Source: Clostridia bacterium
GTDB taxonomy: Bacteria > Bacillota > Clostridia > Lachnospirales > Lachnospiraceae
DNA: 64,000 nt
Direction: 5' to 3'
Assembly: GCA_910575245.1 (NCBI GenBank)
Contig: CAJTEN010000002.1
Location: 362,528 to 426,527 of the forward strand
Shown: in pieces, positions 54,846-64,000 of the stretch
Position numbering within the stretch: the first letter of the stretch is position 1
Layout: the number at the start of each line of letters is the position of its first letter
Program-made: the position numbers and the translations under genes
Notes under the pieces: generated by a model
What the model was told of the DNA's origin: nothing
The model's input: the letters and a program-made list of their open reading frames with translations, nothing else
Database searches by the model: none

Positions 54846-56733
54846 AGCGGATATGGAAGCACAAGGAATAAAGCAGCTGGATTTTGTCTATGTGATCGGG
54901 GATGCCTATGTAGATCATCCTTCTTTTGGACATGCCATTATCAGCAGAGTTCTGCAGTCGCAGGGATACAGTGTGGGGATCCTATCCCAGCCTGATTGGA
55001 AAGACGCAGACAGCATTACGGCTTTAGGCAGGCCGCGGCTTGCCTTTCTGGTATCAGGCGGCAATATGGATTCCATGGTCAATCATTATTTCGTATCCGG
55101 CAGGCACCGTCCTGCGGATGCCTATACGCCGGGAGGAGAGCCATACAAGCGTCCGGATCATGCCGTTGTAGTCTACGGAAACCTGATCCGCAGGGTGTAT
55201 AAGGACTGTCCGGTTATTATAGGAGGCATTGAGGCAAGCCTGCGGAGAATGGCTCATTATGATTATTGGTCTGACAGCTTTAAACGTTCCATCCTGCTGG
55301 ACAGCCAGGCAGATCTGATCTCTTATGGTATGGGAGAGAAGTCTATCGTGGAGATTGCGGATGCGCTGGCAGGCGGCATTGCAGTGAAAGATATCACTTT
55401 TATTCCAGGAACCGTATATAAAACGAAAGCGATTGACCATGTGTATGACGGAGAACTGCTTCCTTCCTATGAGGCCATGAAAGCAGAGCCGGGGCTGTAT
55501 GCGGACAGCTTCGCTGTTCAATACCGCAATACGGATCCCTGTAACGGCAGGGCACTGATAGAGCCTTATCCCAACGGCATTTATGTGGTGCAGAATCCGC
55601 CGCAGCCGCCGCTCACCACAGATGAGATGGATGCGGTCTATGATCTGCCATATATGCGGACCTATCACCCGTCTTATGAAGCACGGGGCGGTGTGCCTGC
55701 TATCTCGGAAATCAAGTTTTCTCTGGTCAGCAACAGAGGATGCTTCGGCGGATGTAATTTCTGTGCGTTGACTTTTCATCAGGGACGGACGGTGCAGGCC
55801 AGGAGCCATGAGTCTATCATCCGGGAAGCGGAACGGATGCTGCAGGATAAGGATTTCAAGGGGTATATCCATGATGTGGGAGGGCCTACGGCTAATTTCA
55901 GGCAGCCTTCCTGCAGAAAGCAGATGACGCAAGGGGTCTGCAAGAACAGACAGTGCCTTTTTCCGGAACCCTGTCCTAATCTGGAAGTGGATCATTCGGA
56001 TTATCTGGCGCTGCTTCGCAAACTGCGGGCACTGCCGGGAGTTAAGAAAGTGTTTATACGTTCCGGGATACGGTTCGACTATCTGATGGCAGACCCGGAT
56101 GATACCTTTTTCCGGGAGCTGGTGGAGCATCATGTCAGCGGACAGCTTAAGGTGGCGCCGGAGCATATTTCGAATGCAGTACTTTCCAGACTCGGTAAGC
56201 CCCGCAAAGAGGTTTATGAGAGGTTTGTAAGGAAGTACTATAAATTGAATGAACAGATTGGGAAAAAGCAGTTTCTGGTGCCTTATCTGATGTCTTCCCA
56301 TCCGGGATCAACCCTGAAAGAAGCAATCGAGCTGGCAGAGTATCTTCGGGATCTGGGTTATATGCCGGAGCAGGTGCAGGATTTCTATCCCACACCGTCT
56401 ACTGTGTCTGCCGTCATGTACTATACAGGGACAGATCCCAGGGATGGCAGCAAGGTATATGTCTGCCGGAACCCGCATGAGAAGGCGATGCAGCGTGCCT
56501 TGATCCAGTACAGAAATCCAAATAATTATGAATTGGTCAGGGAGGCACTTATCAAAGGCGGCCGGGAGGATCTGATCGGCTTTGATAAGAAGTGTCTGAT
56601 CAGGCCGCGAAAGTCAGGAGCCGGAAATCCGGCGGCCAATGCGAATGGAAAAGGGAAGAATCCCGGAAAAGGCAGTAACAGACCGGCTAAGAAGAAGACA
56701 ATCAGGAATGTGCATAAAAAACGTTTAAAATAG
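54823..56733 (+). CDS. YgiQ family radical SAM protein
   Basis: A 636-residue protein of the YgiQ (UPF0313) family: long N-terminal region (DFVYVIGDAYVDHPSFG), radical-SAM cluster motif NRGCFGGCNFCAL (CxxxCxxC), and an additional Cys cluster (CRKQMTQGVCKNRQCLF). The C-terminal ~60 residues are basic and Gly/Asn/Lys-rich. The reaction is not established; context with an RNA-modification gene suggests RNA-related chemistry but that is inference. The start overlaps the HAD gene. Confidence 0.9.
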   Translation: MGFLPITKADMEAQGIKQLDFVYVIGDAYVDHPSFGHAIISRVLQSQGYSVGILSQPDWKDADSITALGRPRLAFLVSGGNMDSMVNHYFVSGRHRPADAYTPGGEPYKRPDHAVVVYGNLIRRVYKDCPVIIGGIEASLRRMAHYDYWSDSFKRSILLDSQADLISYGMGEKSIVEIADALAGGIAVKDITFIPGTVYKTKAIDHVYDGELLPSYEAMKAEPGLYADSFAVQYRNTDPCNGRALIEPYPNGIYVVQNPPQPPLTTDEMDAVYDLPYMRTYHPSYEARGGVPAISEIKFSLVSNRGCFGGCNFCALTFHQGRTVQARSHESIIREAERMLQDKDFKGYIHDVGGPTANFRQPSCRKQMTQGVCKNRQCLFPEPCPNLEVDHSDYLALLRKLRALPGVKKVFIRSGIRFDYLMADPDDTFFRELVEHHVSGQLKVAPEHISNAVLSRLGKPRKEVYERFVRKYYKLNEQIGKKQFLVPYLMSSHPGSTLKEAIELAEYLRDLGYMPEQVQDFYPTPSTVSAVMYYTGTDPRDGSKVYVCRNPHEKAMQRALIQYRNPNNYELVREALIKGGREDLIGFDKKCLIRPRKSGAGNPAANANGKGKNPGKGSNRPAKKKTIRNVHKKRLK

Positions 56734-56752
56734 TTTAAGGATGGAGACAGAA

Positions 56753-57502
56753 ATGAAGATTGCGATTATTACCGGTGCATCCTCCGGTATGGGAATGGAA
56801 TTTGCAAAGCAGCTGGACCTTAGCCTGCGTAAGACCGATGAGATATGGCTTCTTGCCCGCAGAAGAGAGCCGATGGAAGAACTGGCGCGCTCCATGCGGC
56901 ATAAGACGAGGGTTATTGTCATCGATGTGACGAATGAGAGAGAAATGAAACAGTTTGCAGAGGTACTCGCAATCGGGAAACCCGGGATCACGGCGCTGGT
57001 CAATTGCGCAGGGACAGGGAACTATGGGGATTTCCTGGGACAAAGTGATAAGTCAGTATCTGATATGGTGCAGTTAAACATTGTGGCACTGACACGGATG
57101 ACCAAACTCTGTCTGCCCTACATGCGCAGAGGAAGCAGGATCATACAGCTTGCATCAGGAGCTGCATTTATGCCGCAGGCCGCTTTTGCGGTCTATGCGG
57201 CGTCCAAGGCTTATGTATATTCTCTGAGCAGAGCGCTAAATAGAGAGCTGCAGGGGCGTGGGATCCGTGTTATGGCAGTCTGTCCCGGTCCGGTGAATAC
57301 CCCTTTTCTCACAAATGCTTACGGAGACATCTCACATTTGAGTTGTCTTAAGAAACTGACCATGATGAAGACCGAGAGTGTGGTGGCAAAGGCGGTCGCT
57401 GACTGCAAAAGGGGCAAGTCGGTTTCCGTATGCGGCCTGCCTGTAAAATTATTGTATTTCGTAACCCAAAGTATGCAGAATTTATTGCAGTATTTTACAT
57501 AG
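56753..57502 (+). CDS. Short-chain dehydrogenase/reductase
   Basis: A 249-residue SDR with cofactor motif TGASSGMGMEFAKQL, NCAGTGNYG, catalytic Ser region and YxxxK in VYAASKAYVYSLS, and C-terminal PGPVNTPF. Substrate unknown; size and sequence resemble broad-specificity SDRs near lipid or membrane genes. ATG 56753 is preferred for GGAG upstream; ATG 56741 is possible. Spacing of 23 bp to the next gene suggests one transcript. Confidence 0.9.
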   Translation: MKIAIITGASSGMGMEFAKQLDLSLRKTDEIWLLARRREPMEELARSMRHKTRVIVIDVTNEREMKQFAEVLAIGKPGITALVNCAGTGNYGDFLGQSDKSVSDMVQLNIVALTRMTKLCLPYMRRGSRIIQLASGAAFMPQAAFAVYAASKAYVYSLSRALNRELQGRGIRVMAVCPGPVNTPFLTNAYGDISHLSCLKKLTMMKTESVVAKAVADCKRGKSVSVCGLPVKLLYFVTQSMQNLLQYFT

Positions 57503-57525
57503 AAGCAGCAAGGAGTTTTATTCAA

Positions 57526-58098
57526 ATGAAAAATATGATCATTTCCAAAGGTTCCTATGGGTATATCGCAAATCACAGATGGATTGCAGCAGCCAGGACA
57601 CTGCTTTTCTTCGGTGTTAGTATCGGGTTGTATATTATGGGGTATGTGACTACCGGAAGCAACAGGAATTTGTTGACGGTCGTGGCGGTTCTGGGATGTC
57701 TGCCGGCCTGTAAAAGTCTGGTGAATCTCATTGTGTTCATCAGAGCATCGGGATGCAGTGAAGCGCTGAAGGACAGGGTATGCATATATGATGAGAAGTT
57801 GAGAACCTTCTATGACATGTATTTTACTTCTTACCAGAAAAACTTTGCAGTCAGCCATATGGTTCTGAAAGGTAATGTACTGTGCGGGGTGACAGAAAGC
57901 GCCGGATGTGACTGCAGCAGGGCAGAGAAGCATCTTGATCAGATTCTTTTACAAGAAGGGATCAAGAATATAACCGTTAAGATTTATTCTGACACTGACA
58001 AATATATCGACCGACTCGGTCAGATTATATATCTGGATGCTGACGAGAGTAGAAGCTGCGGACAGATTATCGATCTGTTATATTCCATTGTAATATAA
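57526..58098 (+). CDS. Small membrane protein, unknown function
   Basis: A 190-residue protein with two membrane helices (~21-41 and ~50-70) and a soluble C-terminal domain (~75-190) with many Cys and Asp residues. AAGGAG precedes ATG 57526, ruling out a longer frame starting inside the SDR gene. I do not recognise it. Its stop codon coincides with the first base of the target duplication flanking the downstream repeat element. Confidence 0.65.
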   Translation: MKNMIISKGSYGYIANHRWIAAARTLLFFGVSIGLYIMGYVTTGSNRNLLTVVAVLGCLPACKSLVNLIVFIRASGCSEALKDRVCIYDEKLRTFYDMYFTSYQKNFAVSHMVLKGNVLCGVTESAGCDCSRAEKHLDQILLQEGIKNITVKIYSDTDKYIDRLGQIIYLDADESRSCGQIIDLLYSIVI

Positions 58099-58105
58099 AA
58101 CAAAT
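58096..58105 (+). repeat. Target site duplication, left copy
   Basis: TAAAACAAAT, repeated exactly at 58295-58304, directly bordering the palindromic element. Confidence 0.85.
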
Positions 58106-58294
58106 CAATGTCATTAAGTTAAGCCGGACGCGCCTGACATGATAGGAATCTCCTAAGGACGCGCTTTCGCTCGGTTCCAAACGCAGCGGTACTAAATTCG
58201 TGGAAAACCTCATTAAGTACCGGCGTTTTCCTACGGTCCTAAGGAGAATCCTATCATATCAGACGCTGTGTATAGACTTAACTTAATGACATTG
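58106..58294 (+). mobile_element. 189-bp palindromic MITE-like element
   Basis: The ends are an exact 18-bp inverted repeat (58106-58123 and 58277-58294). The interior is also largely self-complementary: GATAGGAATCTCCTAAGGAC (58141-58160) pairs with 58235-58254 with two mismatches, and AAACGC/GCGTTT and CGGTACT/AGTACCG pair nearer the centre. It has no coding capacity. Flanking 10-bp direct repeats show insertion as a unit. Its RNA would form a long hairpin between two genes. The transposase that moves it is not in the window. Confidence 0.8.
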
Positions 58295-58304
58295 TAAAAC
58301 AAAT
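58295..58304 (+). repeat. Target site duplication, right copy
   Basis: TAAAACAAAT, identical to 58096-58105 on the other side of the palindromic element. Confidence 0.85.
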
Positions 58305-58328
58305 AGTTATGGATAGAAGGATGAAAAT

Positions 58329-59306
58329 ATGTATCAGAAAGAAATATCTGATAGGGAAGCAGGACAGCGGTTGGACAAATACCTGCGGAAGCTGCTTCCG
58401 GAGGCGGGCAGTGGTTTCCTGTATAAGATGCTGCGTAAGAAGAATATCACCCTGAACGGAAATAAGGCTGACGGCAGCGAGAAGATCGTGGCAGGAGACA
58501 GCGTTATGATCTATTTTGCAGAAGAGACTCTGGCCAGGTTTATGGGGAACGGGACGCCGGAATGCGCAGAATATGATAATGCTTACAGGAAACTGACAGG
58601 AATCAGGATTCTTTATGAAGACGATCATATGCTTCTGGCAGATAAGCCGGCAGGAATTCTGTCGCAGAAGGCCGGGCGGGAAGATATATCCTTAAATGAA
58701 TGGCTGATTGGGTATCTGCTTCACAGTGGTTTTCTGCATCAGGAGGCACTTAAATTGTTCAAACCTTCTGTATGCAATCGGCTGGACCGCAATACAAGCG
58801 GTATTGTGCTTTGTGCCAAATCTCTTAAAGGAGCACAGCTTCTGGGAGAAGTATTGCGCGGCAGAACCCTTCATAAATATTATCAGCTCTATGTGAAAGG
58901 GACAGTCACGGAGGAGAAGCTGATAGAGGGGTATCTTGAGAAGGACAGGCGGTATAATAAAGTTTCTGTTGTCCCGTACGGGACAACGGATTCTTATATT
59001 AAGACCAGATATAAGCCGCTTCGGACAGAACAGGACAAAACACTTCTGGAAGCAGAGCTGCTTACCGGCAAGCCGCATCAGATCAGAGCGCACCTGGCCA
59101 GCATCGGACATCCGCTTCTGGGAGATTACAAATACGGCGATAAAGAGTGGAATGATATTTACCGGAAGAAATATCATGTCAGGTCGCAGCTGCTGCATGC
59201 TTATAAAGTTGTGTTTCCTGAATTGGATCCACCCTTTGAGGCGGTAAGCGGCAGGGCTTTCTATGCAGATATTCCTGCTGTTTTTGCATTAGTTGCAGGA
59301 GAATAA
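58329..59306 (+). CDS. RluA family pseudouridine synthase
   Basis: A 325-residue enzyme: S4 domain at ~10-65 (GQRLDKYLRKLLPEAG) and the RluA catalytic domain with NRLDRNTSGIVLCAK (catalytic Asp) and GKPHQIRAHLASIGHPLLGD. It modifies uridines in 23S rRNA or tRNA; the exact target is open. AGAAGGATGA precedes the ATG. It follows the palindromic element by 35 bp. Confidence 0.92.
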   Translation: MYQKEISDREAGQRLDKYLRKLLPEAGSGFLYKMLRKKNITLNGNKADGSEKIVAGDSVMIYFAEETLARFMGNGTPECAEYDNAYRKLTGIRILYEDDHMLLADKPAGILSQKAGREDISLNEWLIGYLLHSGFLHQEALKLFKPSVCNRLDRNTSGIVLCAKSLKGAQLLGEVLRGRTLHKYYQLYVKGTVTEEKLIEGYLEKDRRYNKVSVVPYGTTDSYIKTRYKPLRTEQDKTLLEAELLTGKPHQIRAHLASIGHPLLGDYKYGDKEWNDIYRKKYHVRSQLLHAYKVVFPELDPPFEAVSGRAFYADIPAVFALVAGE

Positions 59307-59332
59307 TTGACTTTTTTCAGGAGGCTGTGCAT

Positions 59333-59866
59333 ATGGCAACATGGAATTCCCGCGGACTGCGAGGTTCTACTTTAGAGGATCTGATCAACAGGACAAATGA
59401 AAAATATTTGGAAAATAGCCTGGCACTGATCCAGAAAGTGCCTACCCCGATTACCCCGATTACTATCGACAAGGAAAGCCGGCATATCACGCTCGCCTAC
59501 TTCGATCAGAAGAGTACGGTGGACTATATCGGGGTAGTCCAGGGCATTCCGGTCTGCTTCGACGCCAAGGAGTGTGCGGCAGATACCTTTGCGCTCCAGA
59601 ATATCCACGAGCATCAGGTTAAATTCATGGGAGAGTTTGAGAAACAGAAGGGAATTGCTTTCTTTCTGATTTATTACACACACAGGGACATTTTCTATTA
59701 CCTGCCCTATGAGATGCTGCGATTCTTCTGGGACAGGGCTTTGGAGGGCGGGCGGAAGAGTTTCCGGTATGAAGAATTGAATCCGGAGTACATCCTGCCG
59801 AAAAAGCATGGTATCCTTGTACCTTATCTGGATACGCTGCAGAAGGATCTGGATGACAGAGAATAG
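59333..59866 (+). CDS. recU: Holliday junction resolvase RecU
   Basis: A 177-residue PD-(D/E)XK nuclease resolving four-way DNA junctions in Firmicutes. Visible: N-terminal NSRGLRGSTLEDLIN, catalytic STVDYIGVV and FDAKECA (Asp, Glu/Lys). The family is Firmicute-specific. AGGAGG is placed for ATG 59333 rather than 59327. It often lies beside pbp1, which is not the case here. Confidence 0.92.
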   Translation: MATWNSRGLRGSTLEDLINRTNEKYLENSLALIQKVPTPITPITIDKESRHITLAYFDQKSTVDYIGVVQGIPVCFDAKECAADTFALQNIHEHQVKFMGEFEKQKGIAFFLIYYTHRDIFYYLPYEMLRFFWDRALEGGRKSFRYEELNPEYILPKKHGILVPYLDTLQKDLDDRE

Positions 59867-60149
59867 AACACCCGAAAAGTCCACAGCCCATAATGAGGAA
59901 GCCGGATACTGAAATATCGCCCGATTGTTACAATTCACAGTCAAAATACGCATAAACTGCGCATTTACGGCCGGGTAAAGTGGATTATGAAATGCATGAA
60001 CAAATAGGATTATGAAATATATAAAAAATAGTAGAAAAAGAACATTGTATATGATATGATTGTGTTCATCTGAGCGCATTCTGAAAGTCTCGTGAAACAG
60101 GGCTGAAGATTATGAGGAGATATATAGGAAGAATGGAGGACACTGATTT

Positions 60150-61223
60150 ATGAAGTTTGCATATGGCAGCAGTAAGAAAGGTGATGTGTCAGAAGCATTA
60201 AAAAATATTACAGAGCCTGAGGCCTTATTTTTTTCTGTTGCGGACGAGAGCATGCTGGAACAGACAGCCAATGAGATTGAGAGGAGATTTCCCGGCGTTG
60301 CATCGATCGGAGGCGTTGGCCAGGCATATAGCGGCAAGAATTTTTTTGATGCAGGCATTACAGTTATTGCAATGAAAGAAAATATAAAGGTGGCGGCAGA
60401 TGTTCTTGAACAGGCGTCCGTCATGCCGATCAAATATATCAGGCGGCTTGAAGATGCTGTGAAAGCAGTAGGAGGCGGACGGGGTAACACGGCGTGCTTC
60501 GATATCTGCTCGTCAGGCGCAGACGTCCGCGCTGTCACAACACTGTCCGACTATCTCTGCCGTCGGGGATATGATCTTGCAGGCGGTACAAGTAATTCGG
60601 CGTCGGTTGCCTGCAACGGTAAGGTCTATAAGGATGCATGCGCTTTTTTCATCTTTAAAAACCTCAAAGGGAAAATCAAGTCGTATAAGGAGAATATCTA
60701 CATACATCCGCAGGAAAATGACAAGCAGTTTATGGTGACAGAGGCAGAACCTAAGAATTACAGGATTTGTACGTTGGAGAACAAGTCTGCTGAGAAAGTA
60801 TATACTTCTGAGTTGGGAATCAGCAGAGATAAGATCACAACGCAGACCTTCAAGAACCCATTTGGGCATGTCTGCGGTTCTGATACCTATATTGTCTCCA
60901 TAAAGGGAGTTGAATCTGACGGAAGCATTACCACATTCCGTCCGGCAAATAAGATGGATTTTCTGTCAATATTGAGCATGGGTGACTATCGGGAGGTGGT
61001 ACAGGATACGATTTCAAGGATTAAGAGTGATTTAGGCAGCGCGCCGGCGGTGCTTTCCGTCAATTGTCTGTTTCGTTATATAATGTTTAACGATGAGCAT
61101 TACTGGGACAGTTATCTTGCAGAGATGTGCCGCAGCTTTTCACATGCAGGTATGGTCGGTGTAGGTGAACATTATAATACACAGTTTGTTAATCAGACAA
61201 TGTGCTGTCTGGCATTTGAATAG
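60150..61223 (+). CDS. FIST-domain sensory protein
   Basis: A 357-residue protein with FIST_N (~20-190; [19 protein letters not shown]) and FIST_C (~210-350; [19 protein letters not shown]) domains, proposed small-ligand (amino-acid-like) sensors. There is no output domain, so it should signal through a partner, most plausibly the soluble chemoreceptor encoded 12 bp downstream. GAATGGAGG precedes the start. Confidence 0.85.
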   Translation: MKFAYGSSKKGDVSEALKNITEPEALFFSVADESMLEQTANEIERRFPGVASIGGVGQAYSGKNFFDAGITVIAMKENIKVAADVLEQASVMPIKYIRRLEDAVKAVGGGRGNTACFDICSSGADVRAVTTLSDYLCRRGYDLAGGTSNSASVACNGKVYKDACAFFIFKNLKGKIKSYKENIYIHPQENDKQFMVTEAEPKNYRICTLENKSAEKVYTSELGISRDKITTQTFKNPFGHVCGSDTYIVSIKGVESDGSITTFRPANKMDFLSILSMGDYREVVQDTISRIKSDLGSAPAVLSVNCLFRYIMFNDEHYWDSYLAEMCRSFSHAGMVGVGEHYNTQFVNQTMCCLAFE

Positions 61224-61234
61224 GGAGGGAAGAC

Positions 61235-62194
61235 GTGTTTAGATTATTTGGAAACGCTGATAAGAAAGAAAGGAAAAATGATTCCGTATCCGTTGCAGCG
61301 GCAGAGAAGCAGGCGGGATATGACAAGCATCCCTTGGATTATGCACTGGAAAGCGTATACAGAGTCGTGAACGAACTTGCGGAGGATGTTTTTCAGACAA
61401 CAAAGCAGATGCGTTATGCAACAGAGCGGCTTTCCGGGCTGAAAGCCGATATTACCGGACCGCAGGGTGAAGTGAGCGCGCTGGAGGAGGGATTTCGGGA
61501 TATCACGACGGCTACAGATCATTTTAGTGATGTGGAGGCAGAAATTGATGCCTCTGTCTCAGAAGCGCAGTGTCAGATGGATCAGCTGAAACAGGATGCC
61601 AATTCTTTGCAGGAAAATTTCAGGAATATGTCCAAAACGTTTGAAATGCTGCAGGGTGCATTGGACAAGATCAGAAATAGTCTGTCGGGGATCAGGGCGG
61701 TTGCTGACCAGACGAATCTTTTGGCCCTGAATGCAAGTATTGAAGCGGCAAGAGCCGGTGAACAGGGAAGAGGCTTTGCGGTTGTTGCGGAGGAGGTAGG
61801 CAATCTGGCGAAGACGAGCCGGGATATGGTTGAGGGCATACATGCCAACATTACGGAAGTGGAGCGCCAGAGCAATGAATTGAACAAGTTTATTCAGGCA
61901 TCCGACGAAGCAATGCTCTGCAATATCAAGAGCATTGAAGAGACCGGCAGATATTTTGATGATGTGAAGAGAAGCGCTTCAGGGACAGTCGAAGTTCGGG
62001 AGGCAATTGAAAGCGCAGTGGAAAGGAACCGTGCCTATGTGAAGACTGTCCAGGATTCTCTTGTAGGGACTGCCGGTGTATACAGTGACATTATTGACAG
62101 GATGGATATTGATGACAGCAAAAAGGGCGTACTGATTGAGTCATTCCAAAATATCATTGAACAGGCAATTGCCATGGTGGAGGAAATGCCCTGA
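61235..62194 (+). CDS. Soluble methyl-accepting chemotaxis-type protein
   Basis: A 319-residue protein with no membrane helix or sensor domain; the conserved signalling hairpin tip is [20 protein letters not shown] with flanking coiled coils (~80-300). It would bind CheA/CheW, with input supplied by the FIST protein. The gene starts with GTG or ATG near 61235 after GGGAGGGA. No other chemotaxis or flagellar genes are in the window. Confidence 0.85.
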   Translation: MFRLFGNADKKERKNDSVSVAAAEKQAGYDKHPLDYALESVYRVVNELAEDVFQTTKQMRYATERLSGLKADITGPQGEVSALEEGFRDITTATDHFSDVEAEIDASVSEAQCQMDQLKQDANSLQENFRNMSKTFEMLQGALDKIRNSLSGIRAVADQTNLLALNASIEAARAGEQGRGFAVVAEEVGNLAKTSRDMVEGIHANITEVERQSNELNKFIQASDEAMLCNIKSIEETGRYFDDVKRSASGTVEVREAIESAVERNRAYVKTVQDSLVGTAGVYSDIIDRMDIDDSKKGVLIESFQNIIEQAIAMVEEMP

Positions 62195-62260
62195 TTTGCT
62201 AAATTGGATTTTGGCAGGAATTGTTTCGGCGGATATTCCTCGAAGATGCGAAATGGAAGA

Positions 62261-62322
62261 GGAAGAATTGCAGCTGTCTCCAAGCAATGAAGAGCATGCC
62301 CTCCGGGCTCTGCAATTCTTCC
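62261..62322 (+). other. Inverted repeat between convergent genes
   Basis: GGAAGAATTGCAG (62261-62273) and CTGCAATTCTTCC (62310-62322), a perfect 13-bp inverted repeat, with AGAGC/GGGCTCT pairing inside. It lies between the chemoreceptor and the convergent XRE-TPR gene and may act as a two-way terminator. Confidence 0.5.
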
Positions 62323-62335
62323 GGCTTCTAATTCG

Positions 62336-63301
62336 TTACTCAGTAGGGGCAGCGGTATTTTCCGGGAATCGCTGCAGTTTTTTCTCCAGAATCTCCCGGC
62401 ACCTTCCGGCTAGTTCAAACGGGTAGTTTTTTTCCACCTCATAGCCATCTTTTTCGAGATCGCGGGCAATGGCAAGCCATATATCATATGCCTTGTCATA
62501 TTCACCCAACTCCTCATAACAGAATCCCATAGAATATCTGGCATCATCCATTTCACTGTCCAGTTCCAATGCCTTCCTCCAGCATTTGAATGCTTCGTCA
62601 TATTTCTTTAAGTCTTTGCAGACATCGCCCCCAAAAATATATAAAGCTGCCTTATCAGGAAATTCAGGGAGAGCTTTTGAAAACCATTCATAAGCCTTTT
62701 CTTTATTCCCGCTGTATTTATATGCTGCAATAAGACAAATCCAGTCTTCCGGGTCTTCTGAGCCTTCATTAATTATTTGCTGTGCTGCGTCAATACTTTC
62801 CTGGCCTTTTCCAATCTGTGAGTACAGGAGCATTTTTTGATGCTTTGTCCGCCAGAAAGTGTTTTCGCCGGCGTCCTTTCCCTGCCCGATCACTTTATCA
62901 AATAAATCAATGGCCCGATTCATACAATAGCGCATCATATAGTGATGCAAAATTCCGTATATTCTTAAGTCTTCCGTGGAGTAGCTTTCGCTTTTAAGGA
63001 GTTTTTGGAACTCATAATCAGCGGCAATGAAATCTTCCGGTCGGCGTGTAGACTCATAAACCGAGGCCAGCCGCTGCGCATAATTTTCATATGCAACTGA
63101 GGTTTCCTTGAAAAGGTCATCAATTGTCACACAATAAAGTTTTGCTATTTGCGGAAGCATTGGGACATCGGGTAAAGTCGTATTGCATTCCCATCTTGAT
63201 ACAGTATGTGGGCTTACACTTAGCATTTCTGCGGCCTGTTCTTGCGTGAGATTTTTCTGCTGCCTGAATTTCTTCAAATTGTTGGAAAATACGGTATTCA
63301 T
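62336..63301 (-). CDS. XRE regulator with TPR-like repeats
   Basis: A 321-residue protein: XRE helix-turn-helix at 1-65 (LTQEQAAEMLSVSPHTVSRW), then tetratricopeptide-like helical repeats (~150-300; DARYSMGFCYEELGEYDKAY). This architecture is that of RRNPP-type peptide-responsive regulators or of general Firmicute XRE-TPR proteins. No signal peptide gene is seen next to it. Targets unknown. Confidence 0.85.
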   Translation of the reverse strand: MNTVFSNNLKKFRQQKNLTQEQAAEMLSVSPHTVSRWECNTTLPDVPMLPQIAKLYCVTIDDLFKETSVAYENYAQRLASVYESTRRPEDFIAADYEFQKLLKSESYSTEDLRIYGILHHYMMRYCMNRAIDLFDKVIGQGKDAGENTFWRTKHQKMLLYSQIGKGQESIDAAQQIINEGSEDPEDWICLIAAYKYSGNKEKAYEWFSKALPEFPDKAALYIFGGDVCKDLKKYDEAFKCWRKALELDSEMDDARYSMGFCYEELGEYDKAYDIWLAIARDLEKDGYEVEKNYPFELAGRCREILEKKLQRFPENTAAPTE

Positions 63302-63508
63302 ATTTCTAATCCTTTCGTTTTATTCAGAAGCTTCTAATGAAATTATATCGCATTTTAACGCTAAGGCCATAGCATGTTTTATGGGTTGGCCCGCAATTTC
63401 TGTTCAGTAAACAAGGTGAGCTTGTTCTATACTTATTCTTGACAAAGCGACATGAATGACGCATAACAGAAAGCGACACGAATGTTGCAAAAGAAAAGAG
63501 GTGATAAT

Positions 63509-63853
63509 ATGAGCTTGAAAGGAGATAAGACAAAACAGGACATTCGAGAAAAGGCATATCAACTGTTTGCGGAAAAGGGATTTAAAGATGTAACTATGAA
63601 AGATATTTGCGAGTTGACAGGACTTAGTCGTGGAGGACTGTACCGCCATTATGAAAGTACCGAGCAGATATTTCTGGAGATAGTTAATGCTTTTTCCAAT
63701 AAGCAAAAAAGTGAAGTATTTACTAAAATTGAGCAGCGTATTCCAGCTACCACAATATTAGAGGAACTTCTTTCAAGATATGCAAGTGAAATGATTGACT
63801 CAAACTTCCCACGTCAAAAATGGGATTCGCACCTTGAAAAATCAATACTTTAG
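63509..63853 (+). pseudogene. TetR/AcrR regulator, truncated
   Basis: The first ~100 residues are a normal TetR N-terminus: KTKQDIREKAYQLFAEKGF, then TMKDICELTGLSRGGLYRHY (DNA-binding helix-turn-helix) and the start of the ligand domain up to EMIDSNF. After that the sequence changes abruptly (PRQKWDSHLEKSIL) and stops at residue 114, where family members normally continue to ~190. I infer interruption by a mobile element near 63805. GAGGTG lies before ATG 63509. Confidence 0.7.
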
Positions 63854-63867
63854 TCCACAAAATACCC

Positions 63868-64000
63868 TTATGCGGCTGTTTCTCTCCGTTCCAATGCGTC
63901 CTGCATGTATTTTGGGAGACGCTCAACAAAGCTGGCTGTGAATTCCTCCAGCTGCGATTCTGTGATATGGAAATACTCCATCACAGTATCCATCAGTGCG
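63868..64000 (-). CDS. C-terminus of an unidentified protein running off the window
   Basis: On the minus strand, 44 codons are open from the window edge to TAA at 63868-63870. The end of the protein reads LEEFTASFVERLPKYMQDAL. It could be the tail of a transposase or other mobile-element protein that disrupted the TetR gene, but I do not recognise the family. Confidence 0.4.
   Translation of the reverse strand, partial: ALMDTVMEYFHITESQLEEFTASFVERLPKYMQDALERRETAA

Overview
The window reads as a chromosome segment of a low-to-mid-GC anaerobic Firmicute, most likely a Lachnospiraceae-type clostridium. Supporting signs are strong AGGAGG-type ribosome binding sites, clostridial gene families (YlbJ-like, DUF1848, Bce-type kinase/ABC modules, several conserved hypotheticals) and RecU. 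I cannot name the species.

Positions 1 to about 11.2 kb are the right end of a Siphovirus-like prophage. The order is tape measure C-terminus, distal tail protein, Gp37-like tail protein with a long coiled coil, a Trp-repeat tail fibre, a small protein, then a complete diversity-generating retroelement (DGR). The DGR has a variable protein whose last ~30 residues are the variable repeat (VR, 6310-6398), two small phage proteins (one of XkdX type), an Avd-like protein, the template repeat (TR, 7480-7568) and a DGR-type reverse transcriptase. TR and VR align without gaps over 89 bp. They differ at 21 positions, and every one is an A in the TR, which is the signature of adenine-specific mutagenic retrohoming. 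A holin and a strong terminator close the late operon with no endolysin after the holin; an excisionase-like gene and a tyrosine integrase follow.

From 11.2 to 15.4 kb lies a Bce-type peptide sensing/efflux module (sensor kinase, ATPase, permease). Its response regulator is absent from the window, and the kinase appears to have lost its first codons at the phage junction. From 15.7 to 30.2 kb are mixed genes: a J-domain protein, two metallo-beta-lactamase-fold proteins, a hydrolase-GNAT fusion, an HPr-like protein, a decayed DUF1703-type ATPase gene, tRNA-Ala(CGC), DUF1848, MFS and MATE transporters (the latter behind a possible attenuator), an XRE regulator whose C-terminus resembles FlhA, a membrane-anchored trigger-factor-like protein, and the divergent uracil permease/upp pair.

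From 30.3 to 40.5 kb is amino-acid biosynthesis: a lipoprotein overlapping a B12-dependent methionine synthase, then ilvB, two tandem ilvN-type regulatory subunits, ilvC, a LysR regulator, leuC and leuD. From 40.7 to 62.2 kb are conserved hypotheticals, a hybrid sensor kinase, a type II topoisomerase pair, rsmD-coaD, a cell-wall amidase, YlbJ-like protein, a pseudouridine synthase/HAD/YgiQ run, an SDR and small membrane protein, a 189-bp palindromic mobile-like element with a perfect 10-bp flanking duplication, an RluA-type synthase, recU and a FIST/chemoreceptor pair. The right end holds an XRE-TPR regulator and a TetR gene that appears broken by another element running off the window.
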